This document shows, in pieces, positions 63,997 to 64,000 of a DNA stretch of 64,000 bases. Source of the stretch: Phragmites australis (Eukaryota; Streptophyta; Magnoliopsida; Poales; Poaceae). The position numbers were made by a program, and so were the translations under genes. A model generated the notes under the pieces. It ran no database searches and had not been told where the DNA came from. It was given only the letters and a program-made list of their open reading frames with translations. Each line of letters starts with the position of its first letter. The first letter of the stretch is position 1. The stretch lies in contig NC_084932.1 in assembly GCF_958298935.1 (NCBI RefSeq), positions 5,869,501-5,933,500 of the forward strand, written 5' to 3'.

Positions 63997-64000
63997 TGTA

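Larger units (their letters stand above)
61006..64000 (-). mobile_element. Copia (SIRE/Maximus-like) retrotransposon, gag to integrase, cut at both ends
   Basis: Gag, protease and integrase are in order on the minus strand. The element runs off the right edge of the window and is broken at about 61006 by the LTR-like block, just after the linker that precedes reverse transcriptase (AKDHPIDQIVGDLSKGV). The RT and RNase H are not adjacent. A similar 3' half lies at 38023-38940, but the two need not come from one insertion. Confidence 0.85.

Overview
This window is nuclear DNA from a grass (Poaceae). The reasons are Stowaway-type MITEs, CACTA and hAT elements with grass-style subterminal repeats, SIRE/Maximus-like Copia and Gypsy retrotransposons, plant L1 LINEs, and plant genes with short GT-AG introns. 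Species cannot be named from the sequence alone. It is a gene-poor, repeat-rich stretch: only two genes look intact and recognisable, a GATA zinc-finger transcription factor (16986-18098, +) and a three-exon ACC oxidase (46315-47697, -, ethylene synthesis). A small 89-codon ORF with a C-terminal hydrophobic segment (14071-14340, -) is a possible third.

Layout. 1-2.3 kb: GC-rich low-complexity DNA and a broken two-exon GRF-zinc-finger/coiled-coil gene. 3.2-5.5 kb: two small inverted-repeat elements and a complete 1.6-kb non-autonomous CACTA element with TSD ata. 7.1-10 kb: LINE scraps and a 1.57-kb near-total palindrome. 10.2-11.8 kb: a lysine-rich gene cut by a 1.19-kb hAT element with a perfect 8-bp TSD. 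13.2-16 kb: LTR debris, the small ORF and a frameshifted gene fragment. 17-18 kb: the GATA gene. 19.6-21.8 kb: LTR-like DNA. 22.1-23.2 kb: adjacent intron-bearing fragments of two unrelated genes, RBOH-like and LIFEGUARD/BI-1-like, apparently captured at the DNA level. 24.3-25.5 kb: a tandem repeat cut by a hAT element, with the empty site preserved in the neighbouring repeat unit.

26.4-28.1 kb: the most interesting object, a complete 1,725-bp LTR retrotransposon (LTRs about 418 bp, 5-bp TSD aggac, tRNA-Met-type PBS, polypurine tract). It has no gag or pol. Its internal ORF starts inside the 5' LTR, reads through the PBS, and runs into a BRCT-like segment resembling RNA polymerase II CTD phosphatase (FCP1/CPL) proteins. 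This looks like host-gene transduction by a short LTR element.

28.6-34.9 kb: a near full-length L1-type LINE (-) whose ORF1 stop and ORF2 start overlap as ATGA, with a SINE nested in its endonuclease. 34.9-44 kb: a Copia 3' half with its RT core deleted and a hAT MITE in its LTR, then two Gypsy fragments in opposite orientations. 45.3-50.4 kb: a palindromic TIR element, ACC oxidase, a SINE and a MITE. 51.6-54.5 kb: a truncated LINE (+). 55-58 kb: a Stowaway MITE and LTR scraps. 58.35-59.54 kb: a second copy of the 1.19-kb hAT family, inverted and again with a perfect 8-bp TSD. 59.7-61 kb: an LTR with a 75-78-bp tandem repeat. 61-64 kb: the gag-protease-integrase part of a Copia element (-) running off the window.

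The genes do not form a pathway. The window reads as a layered record of insertions, several datable by nesting: hAT into Copia LTR, SINE into LINE, hAT into gene, hAT into tandem repeat.
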